Made by a program: the position numbers and the translations under genes. The notes under the pieces are model-generated. The model was given only the letters and a program-made list of their open reading frames with translations, searched no databases and was not told where the DNA came from. 64,000 bases of DNA from Paraburkholderia dioscoreae (lineage in GTDB: Bacteria > Pseudomonadota > Gammaproteobacteria > Burkholderiales > Burkholderiaceae). The number at the start of each line of letters is the position of its first letter. Position 1 is the stretch's first letter. Location of the stretch: assembly GCF_902459535.1 (NCBI RefSeq), contig NZ_LR699553.1, forward strand, positions 3,782,001-3,846,000, read 5' to 3'. This document shows, piece by piece, positions 43,846 through 51,942 of this stretch.

Positions 43846-44122
43846 ACATCTTCTTCCATCCGGACTCTAACCGTCGGCTCTGGCTTCTCACCAGATCTGC
43901 TGACCCCATGTCGACCAGAGTTGGTGCTTTAGCTGTCGGCCGGAGTTCACGCTTTAGCGCGTTACTCCGGTCCCATGCAAAGCACTGACTCGGGTCCCAT
44001 GCAACGTAGTTGCACAGATCCAAACACCTTGACGACGCGGGCGCTCGCGGGCTCGCCGGCTCACGCTCTCGCGTTGCCGGCATACCGCCGGTGGGGAATT
44101 TCACCCCGCCCTGAAGACGCAC
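43846..44122 (-). promoter_or_regulatory. FMN riboswitch (RFN element) upstream of ribB
   Basis: Read on the minus strand, the 5' half has TCTTCAGGGCGGGGTGAAAT, then TCCCCACCGGCGGT and GAGCCCGCGAGCG; the 3' half has GATCTGGTGAGAAGCCAGAG, CCGACGGTTAGAGTCCGGAT and GGAAGAAGAT. These match the conserved RFN segments and the closing P1 helix (TCTTC with GAAGA). About 140 nt separate the halves, far more than the usual variable loop, and consist mostly of tandem repeats. FMN binding would lower ribB expression. About 134 bases separate the element from the ribB start. Confidence 0.95.
43909..44006. repeat. Tandem repeats inside the riboswitch variable region
   Basis: Two 25-bp direct repeats (43909-43933 and 43934-43958, both of the form TGTCG-CC-GAGTT...GCTTTAGC) are followed by two 24-bp repeats (43959-43982 and 43983-44006, both containing GGTCCCATGCAA). 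The two groups share an inverted core (ACTCCGG / CCGGAGT), so they can fold together into an extended stem. Confidence 0.85.
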
Positions 44123-44238
44123 TGATTGCCGGATCAACCGGCTGGCAAAGCATACAACAGTCGCGCCGCCCATGCAGCGCAACCCTACTGGTCAGACGGT
44201 AATCCCGGATTGCGGGCTCACGCGTCTGCGAACACGAG

Positions 44239-44928
44239 TCAAACCGGCGCAGCCTCGCGGGCCGGCTCGGCGTGCGCGGGCACGTCCCAGCGCGGCGGCG
44301 TCTCCGCCTTCAGCGTCACGCGAAACGCGCGCGCTTCCGTGTCGCCGGGATTGCGCAGGCTGTGCGGCTGGTCGGCGTCGAACACGATCGCGTCGCCGGT
44401 GGCCAGCAACTGGCGCTGATCGTGCACGCTGACTTCCAGCGTGCCTTCGCTCACCACCAGATTCACCGTCGTGCCCGGCGCGCGGCGCGTGCCGGCCTCG
44501 GTGTGCAACGGCGCGATACGCAACTCGTGAAACTCGGCGGCGGTCGGCTCGGCGTCGGGGTAAAGCGGCCGTGCCGAATAGCGGCCGTTCGAACTGACGA
44601 GGCGCGACGAACGCTCCGCCGGCAAATGCTCGAAGCCGTTGGTGGCGTGACGGCGCAGGAAGGCCGCCACCGACACCTTCAACGCGGCGGCCACCTTGCA
44701 CAGCACCTTGATGGACGGCACGCTGCGCGCCGACTCGATTTGCGCGAGCATGGCGCGCGAGACGCCGGACGCGCGGGCGAGAGCGTCGAGCGACAGTTGC
44801 CGTTCGGCGCGTAGGCGGGCGAGATTCACGCCGACCAGATGTTCCAGTGCATCGAAGGGTTCTGCGGCACGCGGCGACGCATCGGTGTCAGCCGTGGGAT
44901 CGCGAACCAGCGCAAGCGGGGAATGCAT
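44239..44928 (-). CDS. XRE-family regulator with C-terminal cupin domain
   Basis: A 229-residue regulator: HTH_3 domain at about 30-90 (LARLRAERQLSLDALARASGVSRAMLAQIESARSVPSIKVLCKVAAALKVSVAAFL) and a cupin barrel at about 140-215 (GTTVNLVVSEGTLEVSVHDQRQLLATGDAIVFDADQPHSLRNPGD). XRE-cupin proteins sense small metabolites and control nearby catabolic or transport genes. It lies downstream of the MFS gene on the same strand; a strong inverted repeat at 45032-45061 in between may be its operator. Confidence 0.92.
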   Translation of the reverse strand: MHSPLALVRDPTADTDASPRAAEPFDALEHLVGVNLARLRAERQLSLDALARASGVSRAMLAQIESARSVPSIKVLCKVAAALKVSVAAFLRRHATNGFEHLPAERSSRLVSSNGRYSARPLYPDAEPTAAEFHELRIAPLHTEAGTRRAPGTTVNLVVSEGTLEVSVHDQRQLLATGDAIVFDADQPHSLRNPGDTEARAFRVTLKAETPPRWDVPAHAEPAREAAPV

Positions 44929-45031
44929 GATTGCCTCCAGAAGCGCCGCCGGACGGCGGGCAAGCGGTTAGTGCAAGCAAGATAGCATTGCGTCCCGCCG
45001 CGCCCAACGAAGTTATCTTCACACTGTTATC

Positions 45032-45061
45032 AGCATTGCGGAGGACGTTTTCCGCAATGCT
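45032..45061. promoter_or_regulatory. Perfect inverted repeat upstream of the XRE-cupin gene
   Basis: AGCATTGCGGA and TCCGCAATGCT pair perfectly around an eight-base loop, about 100-130 bp before the XRE-cupin start. No U-tract follows on either strand at terminator distance, so an operator or leader hairpin is favoured. Confidence 0.55.
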
Positions 45062-45116
45062 TGTGCGAATTTTTCATAAGGGCGTCCCCACGGTCGATTC
45101 ACCGGCCGTCACGCGT

Positions 45117-46283
45117 TCACGCGCCCTGCGCCACGCTCGCCGCCGGTGCATCCATGCGCGCCGCCAACCACGTCAACAACAGCGCCGCCACGCTGACAGC
45201 GGCCGCGACCCACGGCAGGGTATCGAGCGAATGGCCGTGATTGATCACGAGTCCGCCGAGCCACGCGCCGCCCGCGTTGCCGACGTTGAACGCACCAATG
45301 TTCAATGTCGAAGCCAGATTCGGCGCCGCGGCGGCCTTCTCGACCACGCGCATCTGCAAAGGCGGCACCGTCGCGAAGGCGGCAATGCCCCACACGAAAA
45401 TGGTGATCGCCGCCGCTACCTGCGAATGACTGGTGCGCGCGAAGATCGCCATCACCACCGCGAGCGCGACCAGAATGCCCATCAGCGAAGGCATCAGCGC
45501 GCGGTCCGCCAGCTTGCCGCCCACCGTGTTGCCGATCGTAAGACCCACGCCGAACAGCACCAGAATCAGCGTGACGCCGCGCGGCGAGAAGCCGCTCACC
45601 TGTTCGAGAATCGGCGCGATATAGGTGAACACGACGAACACGCCGCCGAAGCCGAGCACCGTCATCGCAAGCGCGGTCCACACTTGCGGATCCTTCAGCA
45701 CGCGCACTTCGTGACCGAGCCCGGCCGGACCGGCATCGTGACGATTCGGCAGCAGCGCCGTGACGCCCGCGAGCGACAGCACGCCGAAGCCGCTGACGAT
45801 CCAGAACGCCGCGCGCCAGCCGAACTCCTGACCGATGAAGGTGCCGAACGGCACGCCGAGCACGTTCGCCAGCGTGAGGCCGGTGAACATCAGCGCGATC
45901 GCGCTCGCGCGCTTTTCGGCCGGCACGAGCGAAGCCGCCACCACCGCGCCGATGCCGAAGAACGAACCGTGCGCGAACGAGGTCACCACCCGCGCGATCA
46001 TCAGCACGGAATAGCTCGACGCGATCGCGCACAACGTATTGCCGACGATGAACACGCCCATCAGCAACTGCAACGCCAGCTTGCGCGGCATCTTGCTGGT
46101 CACCACCGCGAGCAGCGGTGCGCCGACGGCGACGCCGAGCGCATAACCGCTCACCAGCAGGCCCGCCGATGGAATCGACACGGCCAGATCATGCGCGACC
46201 TCGGGCAGCAAGCCCATGATGACGAATTCGGTCGTGCCGATCGCGAATGCGCTAATCGCCAGCGCCAATAATGGAATGGGCAT
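45117..46283 (-). CDS. DHA1-family MFS efflux transporter (AraJ/YdhP-like)
   Basis: A 388-residue, 12-span antiporter. MPIPLLALAISAFAIGTTEFVIMGLLPEVAHDL and SGYALGVAVGAPLLAVVTSKMPRK are typical of the AraJ/sugar-efflux-like DHA1 group; GGKLADRALMPSLMG opens the second half. It is 20 bp downstream of the VOC gene, probably in one transcript. A divergent LysR gene likely regulates the pair. Substrate unknown. Confidence 0.9.
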   Translation of the reverse strand: MPIPLLALAISAFAIGTTEFVIMGLLPEVAHDLAVSIPSAGLLVSGYALGVAVGAPLLAVVTSKMPRKLALQLLMGVFIVGNTLCAIASSYSVLMIARVVTSFAHGSFFGIGAVVAASLVPAEKRASAIALMFTGLTLANVLGVPFGTFIGQEFGWRAAFWIVSGFGVLSLAGVTALLPNRHDAGPAGLGHEVRVLKDPQVWTALAMTVLGFGGVFVVFTYIAPILEQVSGFSPRGVTLILVLFGVGLTIGNTVGGKLADRALMPSLMGILVALAVVMAIFARTSHSQVAAAITIFVWGIAAFATVPPLQMRVVEKAAAAPNLASTLNIGAFNVGNAGGAWLGGLVINHGHSLDTLPWVAAAVSVAALLLTWLAARMDAPAASVAQGA

Positions 46284-46302
46284 TTGTCTTCTACTCCAGC
46301 GT

Positions 46303-46701
46303 TTAAGGTTGAGCGTGATGCAGCGCCGTCACGAATTCGACGACGACGCCCGGCGCGAGCGCCACGAAGAGTTGCGCCTGCGCCTCTTGCGGACCCATCT
46401 GCGGCACATGCGCCGTTTGATAGTCCACGCCGTGTACGCGCAAACGGCCGAGCAGCGCCTGCCATTCGGCGGCGCTCTCCATCCGGAACGCGATGTGGTC
46501 GATACGCGGCGCCGTCCTGCCGGGCGAGGCAGGCGCCGTCGCGTCGATCAGATGAATCAGCGGGCGGCCGTTCGCGTACAGCCAGTAGCCGTCGATCGAG
46601 AACGGCGGACGCGCGCCCTCGGTCAGCCCGGCAATATCGACGAAGAAACGTCGGGCGGACTCGAGGTCGGCGGTAACGATCGTTGCGTGATCGAGTTGCA
46701 T
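46303..46701 (-). CDS. VOC-family (glyoxalase/bleomycin-resistance fold) protein
   Basis: A 132-residue protein with paired beta-alpha-beta-beta-beta modules: MQLDHATIVTADLESARRFFVDIAGL at the N-terminus and APRIDHIAFRMESAAEWQALLGRLRVHGV in the middle, ending VALAPGVVVEFV. Metal ligands His and Glu are plausible (LDHATIV, VVEFV). The reaction is unknown. ATG 46699-46701 fits the fold; the longer frame to 46749 does not. Confidence 0.85.
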   Translation of the reverse strand: MQLDHATIVTADLESARRFFVDIAGLTEGARPPFSIDGYWLYANGRPLIHLIDATAPASPGRTAPRIDHIAFRMESAAEWQALLGRLRVHGVDYQTAHVPQMGPQEAQAQLFVALAPGVVVEFVTALHHAQP

Positions 46702-46812
46702 GGCGTGGGCGGCATCAGGGATTTCGATGCAGCATTGTCGAGGACACACAGTGATTTGATAATTGGCGTAGCATTTGAAGCATTTTCAAATTCTGTTTGA
46801 AAGCGCCACTCC

Positions 46813-47796
46813 ATGGATAACCTCGGTGACATTCGCCTGTTCGTCGAAGCGGCGCAGCAAGGCAGTCTGTCGGCGGCGGGCCGCAAGATGGGCCTGACGC
46901 CGGCCGCCGCCAGCGCGCGCCTCGCCAAACTCGAAGCCGGCCTCAAGGCGCGTCTGTTCGAACGCACCACCCGTCAACTCAGGCTCACCGACGAGGGCCG
47001 GCTGTACCTGAATTGCTGCCGCCAGGCGCTGCAATCGCTCGACGACGCAGAAGCCGCCCTGCAAGCCGGCCAGGGCGTCGTGCGCGGCAAGGTGCGGGTG
47101 TCGGCCACCTCGGACTTCGGCCGCAATCTGCTGATGCACTGGCTCGACGAATTCAACGCGCTGTATCCCGAAGTCACCTTTGCGCTGACGCTGTCGGACT
47201 CGCTGGCGAATCTGGTGCAGGAAGATATCGATCTGGCGATCCGCTTCGGCGTGCCGCAGGACAGCTCGCTGGTCGCCCGCAAGCTGGCGCCGAACCGGCG
47301 CGTGCTGTGCGCGTCGCCAGAGTACATCGCGCGCAAGGGCGAGCCGAAGGATCCGCACGATCTGGCAAATTTCGACTGCATCGTGCTGGCCACCGCCACC
47401 GGACTGGCGAACGAGTGGCGCTTCACGCGCGGCGACGAGGTGCAGCACTACACCGTGCCGTTCGAAACCGCCCGCGAGACCAACGACGGCGCCGTCGCCC
47501 GCGAATGGGCGCTGCGCGGCTACGGCATCGCGATCAAGTCGATGTGGGACGTGGAAGCGGACCTGCGCGCCGACGGCCTGAAAATCCTGCTGCCGGAATG
47601 GCGTTATCCGGACGCGCCGCTGCACGCGCTCTACCATCGCAACCGCTTCATGGCGCCGCGCGTGCGCGTATTGCTGGATTTCCTGAGCGAGCGTTTCGCA
47701 CAGGTGTCGGACGAACTGGAAGGTCTGCTGGGCTTGCCGCCGGAGCGGCCGGGCGGCCAGGCGGGCGCGGAAACCGCGTCGCGCGAAGGGCTATAA
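46813..47796 (+). CDS. LysR-family transcriptional regulator
   Basis: A 327-residue regulator. The HTH is MDNLGDIRLFVEAAQQGSLSAAGRKMGLTPAAASARLAKLEAGLKARLFERTTRQLRLTDEG, the effector domain begins VRGKVRVSATSDFGRNLLMHWLDEFNALYP, and the C-terminus is Gly-rich. It is divergent from the VOC/MFS pair, with a 111-bp gap, the usual arrangement for a LysR and its target. Confidence 0.92.
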   Translation: MDNLGDIRLFVEAAQQGSLSAAGRKMGLTPAAASARLAKLEAGLKARLFERTTRQLRLTDEGRLYLNCCRQALQSLDDAEAALQAGQGVVRGKVRVSATSDFGRNLLMHWLDEFNALYPEVTFALTLSDSLANLVQEDIDLAIRFGVPQDSSLVARKLAPNRRVLCASPEYIARKGEPKDPHDLANFDCIVLATATGLANEWRFTRGDEVQHYTVPFETARETNDGAVAREWALRGYGIAIKSMWDVEADLRADGLKILLPEWRYPDAPLHALYHRNRFMAPRVRVLLDFLSERFAQVSDELEGLLGLPPERPGGQAGAETASREGL

Positions 47797-47937
47797 TAAT
47801 GAGCTGCGCTGCAAACGTGCGCCGCAACTCGCCCGACAGTGGCCCAAAGCGCCGCCCCGCGGCCCGCCCGCACGTTTCGCCCCTCTTCACCTTTTAAACG
47901 ACGCCCCCAGGTTAACCACTGCGACCGGCGAAATTAG

Positions 47938-49311
47938 ATGACCAAGAAAGTTTATGTAAAGACCTTTGGCTGCCAGATGAACGAGTACGACTCCGACAAG
48001 ATGGTCGACGTACTCGGCGCGGCTGAAGGACTCGTCAAGACCGACACGCCGGAAGACGCGGACGTCATTTTGTTCAACACGTGCTCGGTGCGCGAAAAGG
48101 CGCAGGAAAAAGTCTTCTCCGACCTCGGCCGTGTACGCGAGCTGAAAGAAGCGAATCCCAATCTGATCATCGGCGTGGGCGGTTGCGTGGCGAGCCAGGA
48201 AGGCGCCTCGATCGTTGCACGTGCACCTTATGTCGATCTGGTGTTCGGTCCGCAAACACTGCACCGCCTGCCGCAAATGATCGACAAGCGCCGCGAAAGC
48301 GGCCGCGCGCAAGTGGACATCTCGTTCCCGGAAATCGAAAAGTTCGATCATCTGCCGCCTGCGCGTGTGGACGGCCCGACCGCGTTCGTGTCGATCATGG
48401 AAGGCTGCAGCAAGTACTGCAGCTACTGCGTCGTGCCGTACACGCGCGGCGAAGAAGTGTCGCGTCCGCTGGACGACGTGCTGACCGAAATCGCCGGTCT
48501 CGCCGACCAGGGCGTGCGTGAAGTCACGCTGCTCGGCCAGAACGTGAACGCCTATCGCGGCGGCCTGACGCTCGGCTCGTCGGAAATCGCCGACTTCGCC
48601 ACGCTGATCGAATACGTCGCGGATATTCCGGGCATAGAGCGGATTCGCTACACCACGTCGCATCCGAAGGAATTCACGCAGCGCCTGATCGACACCTACG
48701 CCAAGGTGCCGAAGCTCGTCAGCCACTTGCATCTGCCGGTGCAGCACGGCTCCGACCGCATTCTGATGGCCATGAAGCGCGGCTATACGGTGCTCGAATA
48801 CAAGTCGGTGATCCGCAAGCTGCGCGCGATCCGCCCCGATCTGTCGCTCTCCACCGACATGATCGTCGGCTTCCCCGGCGAGACGGAAGAAGACTTCGAC
48901 AAGATGATGACGCTCGTACACGAAATGAAGTACGACACCAGCTTCTCGTTCATCTACAGCCCGCGCCCCGGCACGCCGGCCGCGAATCTGCACGACGACA
49001 CGCCGCGCGAAGTGAAGCTTAGGCGGCTGCAACATTTGCAGGCCACCATCGAGGAAAACGTGCAGCGCATCAGTGATTCGATGGTCGGCAAGATCGAGCG
49101 CATTCTGGTCGAGCGCCCGGCGCGCAAGGACCCGAACGAACTCGCGGGCCGCACCGAGAACAACCGGGTGGTAAATTTCCCGGCGCCGGTCGCCTCGCAC
49201 GCGCGGCTGATCGGCCAGATGGTCGACGTGAAAATCGTCAAAGCGTACCCACATTCGCTACGTGGCGAACTCGTGCTGGTGCATGACGACGCGCCGGCCA
49301 CGACCCACTAA
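47938..49311 (+). CDS. miaB: tRNA-2-methylthio-N6-isopentenyladenosine37 synthase MiaB
   Basis: A 457-residue radical-SAM methylthiotransferase acting on tRNA position 37. The N-terminal UPF0004 domain has KTFGCQMNEYDSDKM and further cysteines (NTCSV; GGCVASQ) for the auxiliary cluster; the radical-SAM motif is CSKYCSYCVVPYTRGEE; the C-terminal TRAM domain contains LVERPARKDPNELAGRTENNRVVNFP. It starts the miaB-phoH-ybeY block. Its stop codon is followed at once by a tandem array. Confidence 0.98.
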   Translation: MTKKVYVKTFGCQMNEYDSDKMVDVLGAAEGLVKTDTPEDADVILFNTCSVREKAQEKVFSDLGRVRELKEANPNLIIGVGGCVASQEGASIVARAPYVDLVFGPQTLHRLPQMIDKRRESGRAQVDISFPEIEKFDHLPPARVDGPTAFVSIMEGCSKYCSYCVVPYTRGEEVSRPLDDVLTEIAGLADQGVREVTLLGQNVNAYRGGLTLGSSEIADFATLIEYVADIPGIERIRYTTSHPKEFTQRLIDTYAKVPKLVSHLHLPVQHGSDRILMAMKRGYTVLEYKSVIRKLRAIRPDLSLSTDMIVGFPGETEEDFDKMMTLVHEMKYDTSFSFIYSPRPGTPAANLHDDTPREVKLRRLQHLQATIEENVQRISDSMVGKIERILVERPARKDPNELAGRTENNRVVNFPAPVASHARLIGQMVDVKIVKAYPHSLRGELVLVHDDAPATTH

Positions 49312-49363
49312 GCGACGCCAACCCGCGACGCCAACCCGCGACGCCAACCCACGACGCCAGCCC
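49312..49363. repeat. 13-bp tandem repeat between miaB and phoH
   Basis: Four units of GCGACGCCAACCC begin at the base after the miaB stop; the first three are identical and the fourth has two changes. A partial fifth unit (GCGAACC) follows. Confidence 0.92.
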
Positions 49364-49396
49364 GCGAACCGAAACCGACAGGATCGACCCACCGCC

Positions 49397-50659
49397 TTGA
49401 AGACCACTCAGCAGCATCTGGAATTCACCGCACCGCGCGACGACAACGCGCGGCTCGCCAACCTTTGCGGCCCGCTCGACGAAAATCTGCGCCAGATCGA
49501 GCAGGCGCTCGACGTGACGCTGCAACGCCGTGGCCACCGCATCACGATTCGCGGGCGCGGCGCGAAACTCGCGCTCACCGCGCTCGAAAAGTTCTACGAC
49601 AACTCACAGAAGCCGCTGTCGGTCGACGACATCCAGCTTGCGCTCGTTGAAGTACGTCAACCGGCACGGCATCGCGCGAACGGCAACGGCCATGGCACGG
49701 AAGCAGTGGACCCGCGTTTCCCCGGCAATCCGGACCATCCGTTCGACCAGCCCGCCGACGTCGCTGAAGACGATCTCGAAGAGCTCGGCCCGAAGCTGTA
49801 CACGCGGCGCGCGGATCTGCGCGGCCGCACGCCGGCGCAGCGCGAGTATCTGAAGCAGATCATCTCGCACGACGTGACCTTCGGCATCGGGCCGGCCGGC
49901 ACCGGCAAGACCTATCTCGCGGTGGCCTGCGCGGTGGACGCGCTGGAGCGCGATCAGGTCAAACGCATCGTGCTGACACGGCCGGCTGTCGAAGCGGGCG
50001 AGCGTCTCGGCTTCCTGCCGGGCGATCTCGCGCAAAAGGTCGATCCGTACCTGCGTCCTTTGTACGACGCGCTGTACGACCTGCTCGGCTTCGACAAGAC
50101 CGCCAAGATGTTCGAGCGGCAGATGATCGAGATCGCGCCGCTCGCGTACATGCGCGGCCGCACGCTGAACCACGCGTTCATCATCCTCGACGAGGCGCAG
50201 AACACCACGCCCGAGCAGATGAAGATGTTCCTCACGCGGATCGGCTTCGGCTCGAAGGCGGTGGTCACCGGCGACACGACCCAGGTCGACTTGCCGCGCG
50301 GCCACAAGAGCGGGCTGATCGAAGCGCAACAGGTGCTGGCCGACGTGCGCGGTATCGCGCTCACGCGCTTTACCAGTGCGGACGTGGTGCGGCATCCGCT
50401 GGTCGCGCGAATTGTGGAGGCGTACGATGCGCATTCGCAAAAAAACCGCCAGTCCGGCCGATTCGCGCTAATCACCGGCAGCCGCAACGAACGCACTGCA
50501 CGCAACGAAAGCACCACCACGAAACCGCATGAGCCGCACCCCGAAACTGACGTTGAATCTGCAATTCCCCGCCGCCAAAGCCTGGCCGGAACACAAGGCG
50601 CTGCTGCCGCGCGCCACCGTGGCCGGCTGGATCAAGGCGGCGCTCTTCGCGGACGGTGA
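49397..50659 (+). CDS. PhoH family ATPase (YbeZ)
   Basis: About 420 residues from a TTG start (MKTTQQHLEFTAPRDDNARLANLCGPLDENLRQIEQAL in the initiator reading). The PhoH domain shows Walker A GPAGTGKTYLAVA, LTRPAVEAGERLGFLPGD, Walker B FIILDEAQNTTPEQMKMFLTR and GDTTQVDLP. The family is an ATPase often next to ybeY and linked to rRNA processing. The last 43 residues are read in a frame that overlaps ybeY by 131 bases and have low-complexity character. Upstream AGGA is 14 bases from the TTG, so the start is moderately supported. Confidence 0.9.
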   Translation: MKTTQQHLEFTAPRDDNARLANLCGPLDENLRQIEQALDVTLQRRGHRITIRGRGAKLALTALEKFYDNSQKPLSVDDIQLALVEVRQPARHRANGNGHGTEAVDPRFPGNPDHPFDQPADVAEDDLEELGPKLYTRRADLRGRTPAQREYLKQIISHDVTFGIGPAGTGKTYLAVACAVDALERDQVKRIVLTRPAVEAGERLGFLPGDLAQKVDPYLRPLYDALYDLLGFDKTAKMFERQMIEIAPLAYMRGRTLNHAFIILDEAQNTTPEQMKMFLTRIGFGSKAVVTGDTTQVDLPRGHKSGLIEAQQVLADVRGIALTRFTSADVVRHPLVARIVEAYDAHSQKNRQSGRFALITGSRNERTARNESTTTKPHEPHPETDVESAIPRRQSLAGTQGAAAARHRGRLDQGGALRGR

Positions 50660-50990
50660 GCTGACCGTGCGTTTCGTCGATGCCGAAGAAGGCCGCACGC
50701 TGAACCGCACCTATCGCGGCAAGGATTATTCGACCAACGTGCTGACCTTCGCCTACGCCGAATCGGAAGACGATCCGGTGACAGGCGACCTGATCCTGTG
50801 CTGTCCGGTGGTGGAGAAAGAAGCCGCCGAGCAGGGCAAGCCGCTGCTCGCGCACTACGCGCATCTGCTCGTGCACGGCACGCTCCACGCCCAAGGCTAC
50901 GACCACGAAGCCGAAGAAGAAGCCGAAGAGATGGAAGCGATCGAAACGGAGATCCTCGGCAAGCTCGGGTTTCCCGATCCTTACCAGTAG
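50529..50990 (+). CDS. ybeY: Endoribonuclease YbeY
   Basis: A 153-residue zinc endonuclease for 16S rRNA maturation and quality control. The metal motif HGTLHAQGYDH (H-x3-H-x5-H) is intact, with the conserved RFVDAEEGRTLNRTYRGKDYSTNVLTF before it. Its start lies inside the phoH reading frame. YbeY, PhoH, CorC and Lnt are neighbours in many proteobacteria. Confidence 0.96.
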   Translation: MSRTPKLTLNLQFPAAKAWPEHKALLPRATVAGWIKAALFADGELTVRFVDAEEGRTLNRTYRGKDYSTNVLTFAYAESEDDPVTGDLILCCPVVEKEAAEQGKPLLAHYAHLLVHGTLHAQGYDHEAEEEAEEMEAIETEILGKLGFPDPYQ

Positions 50991-51038
50991 GCGTCGATCG
51001 CCGAAGCACCCGTCACGTCCAACCGTTCAAAGCCCATC

Positions 51039-51740
51039 GTGAGTACCTCCGCCCCTGAAGCCGACACCCGAATGCCCTGCCCGGACTATCCCCCGGTGCT
51101 CGGCGATTCGCGGCTTCTGACGGACGAGGAATTGCGCGCATCGCTCGAATGCACGATGCGCGACTGGGATCGCAAGAGCGATTTATGGCTGTTCGGCTAT
51201 GGTTCGCTGATCTGGAATCCCGGCCTGCCCACCGTCGAAGCAGCCCGCTCAAGAGTTCACGGCTACCATCGTGGCCTCTATCTCTGGTCGCGCGTGAATC
51301 GCGGCACGCCCGAGCAGCCGGGCCTCGTGCTCGCGCTCGATCGCGGCGGTTCGTGCACCGGCATAGCGTTCCGGCTCGCGGCCGAAGGCTCGGCGCCGCA
51401 TCTCGAAGCGCTCTGGCGCCGCGAAATGGCAATGGGCTCGTACCGTCCGGCGTGGTTGCCGTGCGTGCTCGCCGACGGCCGGCGCGTCGACGCGCTGGCG
51501 TTCGTGATGCGCCGCGACGTGCCGAGCTACACCGGCAAGTTGCGCGACGACGTCGTCAAAACCGTGTTCGGCTGTGCGTGCGGGCGCTATGGCACCACGC
51601 TGGATTACGTCAGCCGCACCGTGCATGCGCTGCGTGAAAGCGGCATGCCTGACCGCGCGCTCGAAGCGCTACTCGAACGGTGCCGCGAGGAAAGTCACGG
51701 AACTGGACTAACAGCAGGCTTGAGAGCGGACCTGAAATAA
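51039..51740 (+). CDS. ChaC-type gamma-glutamylcyclotransferase
   Basis: A 233-residue enzyme likely releasing 5-oxoproline from glutathione. LWLFGYGSLIWNPG is the ChaC substrate-binding loop; SRVHGYHRGLYLWSRVNRGTPEQPGLVLALDRGGSCTGIAFRL and LWRREM, with the catalytic Glu, follow. The start is GTG at 51039 with an in-frame ATG twelve codons on. It sits between ybeY and corC, a position not usual for that block. Confidence 0.93.
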   Translation: MSTSAPEADTRMPCPDYPPVLGDSRLLTDEELRASLECTMRDWDRKSDLWLFGYGSLIWNPGLPTVEAARSRVHGYHRGLYLWSRVNRGTPEQPGLVLALDRGGSCTGIAFRLAAEGSAPHLEALWRREMAMGSYRPAWLPCVLADGRRVDALAFVMRRDVPSYTGKLRDDVVKTVFGCACGRYGTTLDYVSRTVHALRESGMPDRALEALLERCREESHGTGLTAGLRADLK

Positions 51741-51861
51741 CCGTCACGAGCGGCGCTTTTTTTCTCGAAAACGCTTTTCCGCGCGTAATCAGTTAGGATT
51801 GACCCACGCCCGCCCGTCATGGCGAAGCCGCTTTACCCCAGCTTCACTCATCGCCCAGCCC

Positions 51862-51880
51862 GGCAGGACACGGTCCTGCC
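51862..51880 (+). other. Hairpin upstream of corC
   Basis: GGCAGGAC-ACG-GTCCTGCC is a perfect eight-bp stem with a three-base loop in the 202-bp gap before corC, about 60 bases from its ATG. No T-run follows. A leader structure is possible. Confidence 0.45.
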
Positions 51881-51942
51881 ATGTGCCTGGTGTATCCTTA
51901 ATGCTCTGCAACAGCGCGCCCAGTCTTGCCGGGCGCACTACC

